NCBI GenBank assembly: GCA_018266915.1 | Contig: JAFDZM010000019.1 | Coordinates: forward strand, 1 to 50,215 | Direction of reading: 5' to 3' | DNA: 50,215 nt | Origin: Bacteroidota bacterium | Lineage (GTDB): Bacteria; Bacteroidota; Bacteroidia; Sphingobacteriales; Sphingobacteriaceae | In this document: in pieces, positions 1-7,278 of the stretch | Position numbering within the stretch: the first letter of the stretch is position 1 | How the letters are laid out: every line of letters begins with the position of its first letter | Notes under the pieces: model-generated | What the model saw: only the letters and a program-made list of their open reading frames with translations | What the model was told of the DNA's origin: nothing | The model's database searches: none | Position numbers and translations under genes: made by a program

Positions 1-1389
1 ATCGAAATGCCGGCTATTCAGGTTGGAAATATGGCTATCTGTTTTTCAAAACCAAAGGATAGTACGAAATTTGATTTTAGCAGATCGGGTTCAAAAACTA
101 GTTTATTAATTGTGAAAGTGCAAAATGCAATGAATATGTATGCTATGACCATAGTGGCAGATTCGTCATACCTAAAAGGAAATTATAATAAGCTGGCAAA
201 CAATACCTATCAAAAGATAGATACTAACTTTACCGGAACTGTATTCTTTAATCAGATGGATGGAACTTTTGTAAATGGGTGGATTTATAAAAGCGGGGTT
301 ATTACTAGGCAGCTTTCTCCTTCTACAAGTTCAAACAGTCAGGCAATTCAAAGTTTAAATAGTGGTAAATTGCATGTAGATGAAGAGGAGCCTGGGTGTG
401 GTGCGATAGTTTCAGTAACAGTGTATGAAGATTGTTATACTTATCCCAGTGGTTCGTCAATATGTTATATTACAAATGATACAAATGTTGAAGAAGATTG
501 TCCTCCATCAAGCGGCGGTACAGGAGGTACTACAGGTGGAGGTGGCGGAGGAGCATCGCCCTGTACTGTGCCACCTGCAAACTCTTCGGTGCAACCTGTG
601 GTGATCAACTCTTCATCACCTAGAGGATTCACTGTGAATGTAGCTATGCCGCCACCGGGCGGGGGAAGCACAACCACTTGTACGACAACAGTACTTGATA
701 CAACAAAAAACCCTTGTGCACAAATAGCTGCCGCAACTGCACGGGCTGCCAATGCAATTATCGAGGCACAAAATCAAACCATATTAAATAATACAACCTC
801 TACCGGCACCGAATATGGCACGAACGAAAATTTAACTAGTCTTACCTCAAACACTTACGAAAATACCCCCGTTACAACTAATGGCGGTACAAGTGCCTGG
901 CAACCTACTTTTACATGGGATAGCACTAATGGCTACACAGTTGGTTTTTCTCATGGTCATCCCGGAGGTACGGGGCCATCTCCCGCAGATGTTTTTACCC
1001 TTGTTACCCAGATAGGACATATGCCTTTAAGGGGTGCAGGCACAGTTGCTATACAATATTATGAAAACCACGCTTCTGTGACTACCTTAACCGCTACCGG
1101 CACTTATATTGTTGCTGTTAGTAATTGGACAGTAATTCAGAATTTATACAGTAGCTCATATAGCACTCAAACCGAGCAGGATAATTTTAAAGCGGCTTAT
1201 CAAACTCAAGGAGCAAACTACTTGGCTGATAATCCTAATGCAACTGCAGGTGATGCTGGTGCATATGCACTTATAAAGATGTTTCCAGGTTCTATCAATA
1301 TCTATTATGCTTCACCTGGTTCAACAACTTATATTCCCATGACTATAAACAATACTATTTTAGTTAAAGTACCGTGTCCGGATATTTAA
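1..1389 (+). CDS. Secreted/surface hypothetical protein with JAB/JAMM-like motif, 5' truncated by window edge
   Basis: The frame is open to the first base, so the N-terminus lies outside the window; the in-frame ATG at base 7 is probably internal, since no signal peptide follows it. The visible ~460 residues comprise a Ser/Asn/Thr-rich N-terminal half, a Cys-containing stretch, a Gly-rich linker (bases ~511-555) and a C-terminal ~170-residue domain. That domain holds HGHPGGTGPSPAD (bases 952-990), which resembles the JAB/JAMM zinc signature H-x-H-P...PS-x-x-D, one residue shorter between the second His and the Ser than the RadC-type spacing. A matching upstream Glu was not identified, so hydrolase activity is a guess. 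The next gene begins 21 nt downstream, so the two are probably co-transcribed. Exported location is inferred from composition only. Confidence 0.75.
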   Translation: MEMPAIQVGNMAICFSKPKDSTKFDFSRSGSKTSLLIVKVQNAMNMYAMTIVADSSYLKGNYNKLANNTYQKIDTNFTGTVFFNQMDGTFVNGWIYKSGVITRQLSPSTSSNSQAIQSLNSGKLHVDEEEPGCGAIVSVTVYEDCYTYPSGSSICYITNDTNVEEDCPPSSGGTGGTTGGGGGGASPCTVPPANSSVQPVVINSSSPRGFTVNVAMPPPGGGSTTTCTTTVLDTTKNPCAQIAAATARAANAIIEAQNQTILNNTTSTGTEYGTNENLTSLTSNTYENTPVTTNGGTSAWQPTFTWDSTNGYTVGFSHGHPGGTGPSPADVFTLVTQIGHMPLRGAGTVAIQYYENHASVTTLTATGTYIVAVSNWTVIQNLYSSSYSTQTEQDNFKAAYQTQGANYLADNPNATAGDAGAYALIKMFPGSINIYYASPGSTTYIPMTINNTILVKVPCPDI

Positions 1390-1410
1390 TTTACTCAAAA
1401 ATTGCACAAA

Positions 1411-1941
1411 ATGAAAAAAATAACTTTTTTAATCATATTCATTCTCTTTAGCTTTATTTGTAGAGCCCAACAGTTAGTTTCCCTTAGTGATGCAGTAAAT
1501 ATTAATCTTCCTGACAAAGCAGAAAAAATAAGTAAGGAACAGGCCCAATCTCATGCTTCCAAGAAATTTAAGTATGATAAAATGATGTTAAATACGATTA
1601 CTGATCGAAAATCGGATATATATAAGGTCGACGATATACTTATTTCAGTACATGCAGAAAGCAATAATTTTAAAAAAGAGCAATTGTTACATATCAAGAA
1701 TGGATTAGACGAAATGTCTAAAGGGAGCCCTACCTATACATCGGTTATAAAAAAGGTTAATGGTAACTCAATATTAGTCACAAGCAATATCGTGAACAAT
1801 ATATACCATTATCATTTTTTCTGTTTTGATAATAAGAATTCGAACGTGATAACAGGCATTTTAGAATTTGACAAGGTTGATGCTCCCGAGGCGCGGGCCA
1901 TTTTAGACCAGCTAATAAATAGCATAGAATTCACCAAATAA
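1411..1941 (+). CDS. Small secreted hypothetical protein (176 aa)
   Basis: I do not recognise a named family. The ATG at 1411 is chosen over the in-frame TTG at 1402 because it places MKKITFLIIFILFSFICRAQ, a clean signal peptide ending in the Bacteroidota-typical AQ, at the N-terminus. The mature part starts with a segment reading as LVSLSDAVNINLPD and ends with ILDQLINSIEF. The same layout (short beta-like start, LP turn, terminal SI-containing strand) occurs in the protein at 15326-15985, suggesting distant relatedness. It lies 21 nt after the JAMM-motif gene and before a strong hairpin, so the two look like one transcription unit. Periplasmic or surface location is inferred. Confidence 0.75.
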   Translation: MKKITFLIIFILFSFICRAQQLVSLSDAVNINLPDKAEKISKEQAQSHASKKFKYDKMMLNTITDRKSDIYKVDDILISVHAESNNFKKEQLLHIKNGLDEMSKGSPTYTSVIKKVNGNSILVTSNIVNNIYHYHFFCFDNKNSNVITGILEFDKVDAPEARAILDQLINSIEFTK

Positions 1942-1960
1942 GACCTCAGCTTATCTTTCA

Positions 1961-1987
1961 CTGGTTTCAGTTTAAAACTGAAACCAG
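1961..1987 (+). terminator. Hairpin terminator after the two-gene unit
   Basis: CTGGTTTCAGTTT, one A, then its exact reverse complement AAACTGAAACCAG: a 27-base near-perfect palindrome 19 nt after the stop at 1941. There is no clear T tract, so termination is inferred from position. Confidence 0.6.
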
Positions 1988-2126
1988 AATTAATGGTATT
2001 ATTCCCTTTACAAATCTTCCGACAAGTGTTAATATCTTGAAAATGTTAACATTATATTTTATGTAAACACCAATTCATCATGTAGCGGTAACATTAACTT
2101 AAAACAGGACGGGCAACTTTGCGCCA

Positions 2127-2225
2127 GTTAAAACGCCGGAGAATTTCAAATCATCGTCCCGTTCTTTATTCCGGCTTTTAAGATCAGTTAATAGTTATTG
2201 TAAAGAGAGCTTGCTCTCTTTATTT
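2127..2225 (+). ncRNA. Candidate small RNA
   Basis: A -7-like box (CAACTTTG, 2114-2121) is followed by ~100 nt containing GCCGGA (2135-2140) pairing with TCCGGC (2170-2175). It ends in the hairpin AAAGAGAGC-TT-GCTCTCTTT (2202-2221) and a T-rich run. The promoter-stem-terminator layout suggests an independent transcript. No -33 TTG is seen at the usual distance and I recognise no RNA family. Confidence 0.3.
2202..2221 (+). terminator. Intrinsic terminator hairpin
   Basis: AAAGAGAGC and GCTCTCTTT form a stem with a minimal loop, followed by ATTTGTTT. No coding gene ends just upstream, so it would end a non-coding transcript. Confidence 0.55.
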
Positions 2226-2391
2226 GTTTATACCCTCCACTGCCTTCAAATATTAGAAATCAATTAGAATTGGCTGGTTTCCATGTTCTTAGCGATAATT
2301 TCATCGTTATTTCATTTTAGCCGGATAGTTTAGTCATACTAATTAATTTAATGTTTAATGGCTACAATTTCAAGCCCCAAAATTGTAAATC

Positions 2392-3300
2392 ATGAAAAAG
2401 CTTACTGAGATCAGTTATTTGTTATTCGCAGTAATAGGAGCAAGTTTCCTTTGGTCGTCGTGCCAAAAAAGCGAAGCACCAGGCAGATCGTCGTCAGCAT
2501 CATTGACGTCATTGGCTGCCTTTACCAACAACCAGGCACTGGTAATAGCAGCATCAGCTACGGACACCATTTACGCAGTAAACACCTGCCATCACGGCGA
2601 TAAGGCAGATACCATAGCATTCGGTGCATTACCTGATACGATCGGCAAATATCTTACCGACAATTATTCTGGTTCTACTTTTAAGCATGCCTATAAAATA
2701 TCTACCAGTTCAGGCACTTTAGAAGGTTATGTGGTGATGATCACTTTTGATAACAACCCTGTCGGGCTATTATTTGATGCCAATGGCGTTTTTGTCCGCG
2801 TATTGGAACAACGTGAAAGAGGAGATCTTAATGGCAGAGGCTGGCATGAAGGCGGTTGCTTTGACAACCGTGACGGTCATCACCTTGATACGATTGCTAT
2901 CACATCCTTGCCGGTAACTATTACTACGTATTTCAGTAGCAATTACCCTAATGATACCTTAAAACATGTATTGTTAAACAGGGATAGCAGCTATGTGGTG
3001 GTGAGCGCAGACAATGGCGTATTTGTAACCCAGTTTACCAATGATGGAACATTTATTAAGCGGGTTCAGGTTTATCCTCATGTAGTTACACACACTGCGC
3101 TGGCTCAGACCGATTTGCCGGCAAACGTCAGCACTTACCTGACAACTACTTATCCTGCTTATGTATTTGATGCGGCTTATACCGTTAAGCTGAATGGAAC
3201 CGTAACGGCTTACCTGGTATTTATCGATGCCAATACGACGAAATACCTCGTCCGGTTTGATGCAAGCGGGAACTTTGTAAAAGCGATTACACTGCATTAA
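2392..3300 (+). CDS. Lipoprotein with three PepSY-like repeats
   Basis: A 302-residue protein with a lipoprotein signal: hydrophobic residues ~9-21 and the lipobox WSSC with Cys24. The rest holds three repeats of a ~65-residue unit starting at ALPDTIGKYLTDNY, SLPVTITTYFSSNYP and DLPANVSTYLTTTYP. Each continues into a beta-hairpin ending in a FDxxGxFV-like turn. This matches the Bacteroidota PepSY-like/BLIP-like fold (Pfam PepSY_like, PF11396), found in secreted proteins of unclear function. A ligand-binding or inhibitory role at the outer membrane is only an inference. A His/Asp/Gly-rich loop (ERGDLNGRGWHEGG) separates repeats 1 and 2. It is monocistronic, with its own terminator at 3334-3363. 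Confidence 0.85.
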   Translation: MKKLTEISYLLFAVIGASFLWSSCQKSEAPGRSSSASLTSLAAFTNNQALVIAASATDTIYAVNTCHHGDKADTIAFGALPDTIGKYLTDNYSGSTFKHAYKISTSSGTLEGYVVMITFDNNPVGLLFDANGVFVRVLEQRERGDLNGRGWHEGGCFDNRDGHHLDTIAITSLPVTITTYFSSNYPNDTLKHVLLNRDSSYVVVSADNGVFVTQFTNDGTFIKRVQVYPHVVTHTALAQTDLPANVSTYLTTTYPAYVFDAAYTVKLNGTVTAYLVFIDANTTKYLVRFDASGNFVKAITLH

Positions 3301-3333
3301 TAATAAGAATTATTACCTCTCTAAATAACACCG

Positions 3334-3363
3334 AACCGGTTTCCGAATGGAGCCGGTTTTTTT
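3334..3363 (+). terminator. Rho-independent terminator of the PepSY-like lipoprotein gene
   Basis: AACCGG (3334-3339) pairs with CCGGTT (3353-3358) and a run of Ts follows on the plus strand. It touches the 3' end of the convergent aminotransferase gene. Confidence 0.8.
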
Positions 3364-4552
3364 ATGATGTATAATGATTGATAGCTTCGAGGATTATAGT
3401 ACAAGCTTTCCTGATCTCGTCGTGAGTGATGATTAAAGGCGGTGCAATGCGCATCGAATTACTGCAATGCAGAAACCAATCGACCACTACGCCATTTTCA
3501 ATGCAACGGTCTATGATTTTTTTATTTAGGTCGAAATTCTCCAGTTCAATAGCCAGCATTAGCCCCTTGCCTCGCACTGCTTTTATAGCGGGGTGTACCA
3601 ATAATTCCCGAAACAATTTCTCTTTGGCTTCTACCTGTTCAACCAGATTTTCATTCAGTAAAACCTCCAGGGCAGCCAAACCTGCAGCACAACAAACCGG
3701 GTGTCCCCCGAATGTAGTGATATGGCCAAGGATCGGGTTTTCTTTAAGCGAACCCATGATTTGGTTTGACGAAATAAACGCTCCAACAGGCATGCCTCCG
3801 CCTAACGCTTTGGCTAATAGTAATATATCCGGTACGATATCAAAATGCTCAAAGGCGAATAGTTTTCCGGTACGGCCAAACGCTGCTTGTATTTCGTCTA
3901 ATATCAGAAGCGTGCCGGTTTTAGTGCAGCGCTGACGCAAGGCCTGCATGTAGGCTTTATCAGGCACACGGATGCCCGCTTCGCCCTGTAATGTTTCGAT
4001 GATGACGCAGGCAGTTTCTTCTGTTATTAATGTCAGGTCATCCGGATTGTTGAAACGGATAAAATTCACACCGGGTAAAAGTGGTCGATAAGCCTGTTTG
4101 TATTCCTCGTTACCCATCACGCTCAAAGCGCCATTAGTACTGCCATGGTAAGAGTTGTAGCAAGAGATGATCTTGCTTCGACCAGTATATCGTTTAGTCA
4201 GTTTAAGTGCACCCTCAACTGCTTCAGCTCCTGAGTTTACAAAGTAGACTGAGTTTAATGGTGATGGCAAAACCGATACCAGCTTTTCTGCAAAACGCAC
4301 TTGTGGGGTTTGTATGTACTCGCCATAAACCATCAGGTGCATGTATTTATCCAGTTGATCCTTAATAGCATTTATCACATGAGGATTACTATGCCCCAGG
4401 CTGCTTACACCAATCCCCGAAATCAGATCGATATAAGGTTTACCTGAGGCATCATACATATAAATACCTTCGGCAAGTTCAAATTCGAGCAGAAGAGGGA
4501 AGTCAGTAGTCTGGGCATTGTTAGCCAAAAAAAGCTGGCGGAGTGTGAGCAT
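3362..4552 (-). CDS. Class III PLP-dependent aminotransferase (acetylornithine aminotransferase-like)
   Basis: A 396-residue fold-type I, class III aminotransferase, transferring an amino group between an amino acid or amine and a keto acid via pyridoxal phosphate in the cytoplasm. Visible hallmarks are GVSSLGH near the N-terminus, the phosphate-binding region NSGAEAVEGALKL, the cofactor Asp in LDEIQAAFGR (Asp219) and the Schiff-base lysine in LLAKALGGGMPVGA (Lys248), then TTFGGHPV. Length fits the ArgD/OAT/GabT group. The substrate cannot be fixed from sequence, and no arginine-pathway genes are adjacent, so no symbol is given. It is last in a minus-strand series behind the sigma-factor genes, but an inverted-repeat spacer of 162 nt separates it, so co-transcription is uncertain. 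Confidence 0.9.
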   Translation of the reverse strand: MLTLRQLFLANNAQTTDFPLLLEFELAEGIYMYDASGKPYIDLISGIGVSSLGHSNPHVINAIKDQLDKYMHLMVYGEYIQTPQVRFAEKLVSVLPSPLNSVYFVNSGAEAVEGALKLTKRYTGRSKIISCYNSYHGSTNGALSVMGNEEYKQAYRPLLPGVNFIRFNNPDDLTLITEETACVIIETLQGEAGIRVPDKAYMQALRQRCTKTGTLLILDEIQAAFGRTGKLFAFEHFDIVPDILLLAKALGGGMPVGAFISSNQIMGSLKENPILGHITTFGGHPVCCAAGLAALEVLLNENLVEQVEAKEKLFRELLVHPAIKAVRGKGLMLAIELENFDLNKKIIDRCIENGVVVDWFLHCSNSMRIAPPLIITHDEIRKACTIILEAINHYTS

Positions 4553-4556
4553 ATTT

Positions 4557-4712
4557 TGATTTCGGATTGCGGAATTTCGAATTCGGAATTGATGCGAATT
4601 TCAAGATTCTTAGTCGAAATCTAAAATCTGCAGAAGATAAACAAACATTGTGGAAATTATTATCTATGAGAAGCCCTTAAATCCGAAATCGAAATTCCGA
4701 CTTCCGAAATCC
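4557..4712. repeat. Intergenic inverted-repeat module (TTTCGGAATT-word family)
   Basis: The left arm at ~4558-4590 (words GATTTCGGATTGCGGAATTTCG) recurs in inverted form at ~4680-4712 (AAATCCGAAATCGAAATTCC), about 90 nt apart. The module fills the gap between the Spy-like gene and the aminotransferase and ends at the stop of the former. Confidence 0.65.
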
Positions 4713-4714
4713 TA

Positions 4715-5215
4715 TTATGGGTTATTCTTTACACCTTCGCTGCGTTCTGTAAGCTGTTTAAGCAACTCGTCGTTAAAATCGCGTTCGCTTTTGAATATCA
4801 GGCTCACTTTTTCGGGTGGCAGTATCTTTAAAAATTCGTCGGTATAGTATTTTCGGGTGTTCACTAACTCGCTTTCGTAATATAGCTCCCTGTTGATCTG
4901 ATCGGTTCCGTTAGGTTGATCGGCTGAATTATTCAGACGTTTTTTCCTCAATATTTCTTTCAAAGACTGCCTGTAGCGGCGATATATCGGCCAAAAACGC
5001 TGACCCTGGTCGGCGTTCATATTCAATCTTTGATTAATGTATTCTTCGCGTACTTCTTCGATCCGGTTGAGGCCGCGATTTTGCGGACGCTGTATTACCC
5101 TTTCCTGGAAATTTTGCGGACGCCGAAGCAGGGGCCTGACCACCTGGCCGAACGATTTAGTACAAATACCCAAAAACAAGAATATGATAAAGATATATCT
5201 GGCCAGTTTATACAT
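4715..5215 (-). CDS. Spy/CpxP-like periplasmic protein
   Basis: A 166-residue protein with signal peptide MYKLARYIFIIFLFLGICTKSFGQ, so it is exported. The mature part is Arg/Glu/Asn-rich and predicted almost wholly helical. It contains YINQRLNMNADQGQRFWPIYRRYRQSLKEI and ILPPEKVSLIFKSERDFNDELL, the LTPEQ-like spacing and charged helices typical of the LTXXQ/Spy-CpxP superfamily of periplasmic chaperone-sensors. It begins 2 nt after the six-repeat membrane protein, and the sigma factor precedes that. This suggests one operon in which it reports or buffers envelope stress, by analogy with CpxP; that role is inferred. Family assignment is moderate because similarity is by layout, not a diagnostic motif. 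Confidence 0.75.
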   Translation of the reverse strand: MYKLARYIFIIFLFLGICTKSFGQVVRPLLRRPQNFQERVIQRPQNRGLNRIEEVREEYINQRLNMNADQGQRFWPIYRRYRQSLKEILRKKRLNNSADQPNGTDQINRELYYESELVNTRKYYTDEFLKILPPEKVSLIFKSERDFNDELLKQLTERSEGVKNNP

Positions 5216-5217
5216 AT

Positions 5218-6156
5218 TTATTGACTGGTGTCTAATTCATCTTGCAGATCACTGCTTAAATTATCTACGTTTACTTGCTTATTATCATCCATCAAAGTAT
5301 GCGAATCGTTTTGATCAACATTTGATTGGATGTAATCTTTAATATCATCAACCGACACCTGTGATAACGATTTATGTAAGAAAGAACTATTGTGATCCTG
5401 CGGTGCAGTAGTATTATTCTGCGTTAAAAGTATAGTTGCAGCAACACCTAAAGTCAGACATGCTGCAGTAGCATATTTGAACGTCGATGACGCAAATAAC
5501 TGTCTAACAATACCTTTCTTTTGTTTTATAACTTCTTTCTTTTCGGCTGGCTGATTAACCGTTTTATCAAGGATGTTTGCAGTAAGCTTGTCAAAATACC
5601 CATCCGGAACGGCAAACGATTCTTCCTGATTTAAGGCTTCTTCAACTGCAATACGGCTCTGGATGTTTTGGCTCAACTCTTCAAAATAGCCTTTCGGTAC
5701 CGAGAATGTGTCCTCAGATTTATCTAAAGCTTCCTCTACTGCAATACGGCTTTGAATATTCTGACTTAATTCATCAAAATAACCCTGCGGAACAGTAAAT
5801 GCATTTTCAGGCTTATCTAAAGCCTCACCCACAGTAATGCGGCTTTGGATGTTTTGGCTTAATTCATCAAAATATCCTTCGGGAACAATAAATCCGGTCG
5901 TTTCTTTATCGGCAGATTCTTCAATTGCAATGCGGGCGTTGATATTATTGCTTAACTCGTCAAAGTAATTTTCGGGCACAGCAAACCCATTTGAAGGAGG
6001 GCCAGTCTTTAAATCATCTAACTTAATATATGACACGATCTGCTGCTCCAGTTCATCAAAATAGCCATCAGGCACTGTAAACGGGTTATTTGGATTAACC
6101 TGTTTAAGTGACATATAATCATTTAGCCATTCTCTATTTCCTCTTTCGCTGTTCAT
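5218..6156 (-). CDS. Single-pass membrane protein with six VPxGYFDEL repeats; putative anti-sigma partner
   Basis: A 312-residue protein with six tandem copies of a 30-32-residue unit, F-x-V-P-x-G-Y-F-D-E-L-x-x-x-I-x-x-R-I, beginning at residues 26, 58, 89, 120, 151 and 181. Units 3-5 are nearly identical (SQNIQSRIAVEEALDK). A basic stretch (KKEVIKQKKG) and one transmembrane segment (~228-245) follow, then an acidic ~65-residue tail. The positive-inside rule puts the repeats in the cytoplasm and the tail in the periplasm. It lies 51 nt after the ECF sigma-factor stop and 2 nt before the Spy-like gene. Known anti-sigma factors are single-pass proteins encoded right after their sigma factor, so that role is likely but unproven; no ZAS zinc motif is present. 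Confidence 0.8.
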   Translation of the reverse strand: MNSERGNREWLNDYMSLKQVNPNNPFTVPDGYFDELEQQIVSYIKLDDLKTGPPSNGFAVPENYFDELSNNINARIAIEESADKETTGFIVPEGYFDELSQNIQSRITVGEALDKPENAFTVPQGYFDELSQNIQSRIAVEEALDKSEDTFSVPKGYFEELSQNIQSRIAVEEALNQEESFAVPDGYFDKLTANILDKTVNQPAEKKEVIKQKKGIVRQLFASSTFKYATAACLTLGVAATILLTQNNTTAPQDHNSSFLHKSLSQVSVDDIKDYIQSNVDQNDSHTLMDDNKQVNVDNLSSDLQDELDTSQ

Positions 6157-6207
6157 ATCGGTATATAGATGAATCTGATTCCAAAAGGTTTAAAGTAAAT
6201 TTAAAAT

Positions 6208-6762
6208 TTAATCCTTTGATAGTAAAAACGATTCAATTTTTTTCACAGCAAGGTGAAAAGAGGCCTTTAGCGCACCCACACTGGTCCCCAGCACTTCCGA
6301 CATCTCTTCATACTTCATATCATCGTAGTACTTCATATTAAATACAAGCCGCTGTTTCTCGGGCAAAGTCAATATTGCCTGCTGCAATTTCAGCTGTGCC
6401 TGGTCGCCGTTAAAGTAGCCCGAATCAGCCAAAGTATCAGCCAGTTCATAAGATACATCATCCAGAGGTATATTATTCTTTTGCTTCTTCTTGTTCAGAA
6501 AAGTAATACACTCATTGGTGGCAATACGATACATCCAGGTGTATAGCTGGGCGTCGCTACGGAAACCCGGCAGATTTTTCCAAACCTTTACAAAGGTATC
6601 CTGGATCAGGTCATCCGCATCGTCATGGTCTATCACCATGCGGCGAATGTGCCAGTAGAGCTTTTGCTGGTATTTTTTTAATAGCAGGTTAAAAGCTTCG
6701 TTCCGGGTTTTCTCATCATGGAACTTGCGTAATATTTCTGCATCATCAACCTGTACCGACAT
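6208..6762 (-). CDS. ECF-type RNA polymerase sigma-70 factor
   Basis: A 184-residue sigma factor. Region 2 contains the -10-recognition helix DADDLIQDTFVKVWKNLPGF and YTWMYRIATNECITFLNKKK. After a short linker, region 4 (LTLPEKQRLVFNMKYYDDMKYEEMSEVLGTSVGALKASFHLAVKKI) supplies the helix-turn-helix for -35 binding. Size and the absence of regions 1 and 3 fit the extracytoplasmic-function group, as in the Bacteroidota RpoE/SigE-like factors. It directs core polymerase to a small stress or envelope regulon. The next two genes downstream, a membrane repeat protein and a periplasmic Spy-like protein, are probably its regulators or targets. It lies 53 nt after bcp, so it could also be read from further upstream. 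Confidence 0.93.
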   Translation of the reverse strand: MSVQVDDAEILRKFHDEKTRNEAFNLLLKKYQQKLYWHIRRMVIDHDDADDLIQDTFVKVWKNLPGFRSDAQLYTWMYRIATNECITFLNKKKQKNNIPLDDVSYELADTLADSGYFNGDQAQLKLQQAILTLPEKQRLVFNMKYYDDMKYEEMSEVLGTSVGALKASFHLAVKKIESFLLSKD

Positions 6763-6815
6763 GTATTATTGTTTATGATTTACCAGTAATTAAGGCGAAA
6801 ATAATTAAAAATCTT

Positions 6816-7277
6816 TTATTGTAGCAGATCAAGCACCTGTTGCGATGCGTTTTTGCTTTCAACTTTATCAATCACCTTAAGGATCTTCCCTTTTGGGTCG
6901 ATCACAAAAGTGGTACGTAATACGCCCATATATTTACGGCCGAACATCATTTTCTCTGCCCAAAGACCATATTGTTCTACAATTTTTCGGTCTGTATCTG
7001 CTATCAGGGGAAAGGGCAGGTTAAACTTCGTCTCAAATTTTTTGTGAGATTTTTCTGTATCAGGACTCACACCGATGACTGAAAAACCTTTGCTGAGTAA
7101 CGATTGATAATTATCGCGGAAGTTACATGCTTCATTGGTGCAGGTTGGGGTATTATCCTGCGGATAAAAGTACAGTATCACATTTTTGCCCTTGAAATCG
7201 GATAATGAAACAGTGTTGCCATTTTGATCTTTTGCTGTAAAATCGGGGGCTTTTTCACCCTCTTTTGGAATTGCCAT
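6816..7277 (-). CDS. bcp: Thioredoxin-dependent thiol peroxidase (Bcp/PrxQ peroxiredoxin)
   Basis: A 153-residue AhpC/TSA-family protein that reduces hydrogen peroxide and organic hydroperoxides using thioredoxin. The active site reads DNTPTCTNEACNFRD: Cys46 is the peroxidatic residue, with Thr43 and Pro44 of the TPxC motif, and Cys51 is the likely resolving cysteine, matching the Cys45/Cys50 spacing of E. coli Bcp. Downstream GVSPDTEKSHKKFETKFNLPFPLIAD and the conserved Arg in VLRTTFVIDP complete the fold. It is cytoplasmic, with no signal peptide. It begins 1 nt after the stop of the M23 peptidase gene, so the two are co-transcribed. Confidence 0.95.
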   Translation of the reverse strand: MAIPKEGEKAPDFTAKDQNGNTVSLSDFKGKNVILYFYPQDNTPTCTNEACNFRDNYQSLLSKGFSVIGVSPDTEKSHKKFETKFNLPFPLIADTDRKIVEQYGLWAEKMMFGRKYMGVLRTTFVIDPKGKILKVIDKVESKNASQQVLDLLQ

Positions 7278-7278
7278 A

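Larger units (their letters stand above)
1942..2391. other. 450-base non-coding gap
   Basis: No plausible coding frame. It holds the hairpin at 1961-1987, a near-consensus -7 box CAACTTTG at 2114-2121, a possible structured RNA and a second hairpin at 2202-2221. The remaining AT-rich ~170 bases up to the lipoprotein start at 2392 presumably carry its promoter; TAGTTTAG near 2326 is one mismatch from TAnnTTTG. Confidence 0.6.

Noticed and set aside
1402..1410. TTG start three codons upstream of the small secreted protein
   Set aside because: The ATG at 1411 directly starts a clean signal peptide; the same reasoning moves starts to ATGs at 10262, 14636, 15985, 21374, 24636 and 48063.
3426..3935. 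169-codon open frame antisense to the aminotransferase
   Set aside because: Ser/Arg-rich, without a domain or signal peptide, inside a gene with complete catalytic motifs.
5218..6156. TPR or ankyrin repeats in the six-repeat membrane protein
   Set aside because: The period is 30-32 residues, but the conserved core VPxGYFDEL lacks the TPR W-LG-Y-A-F-A-P pattern and the ankyrin TPLH signature.
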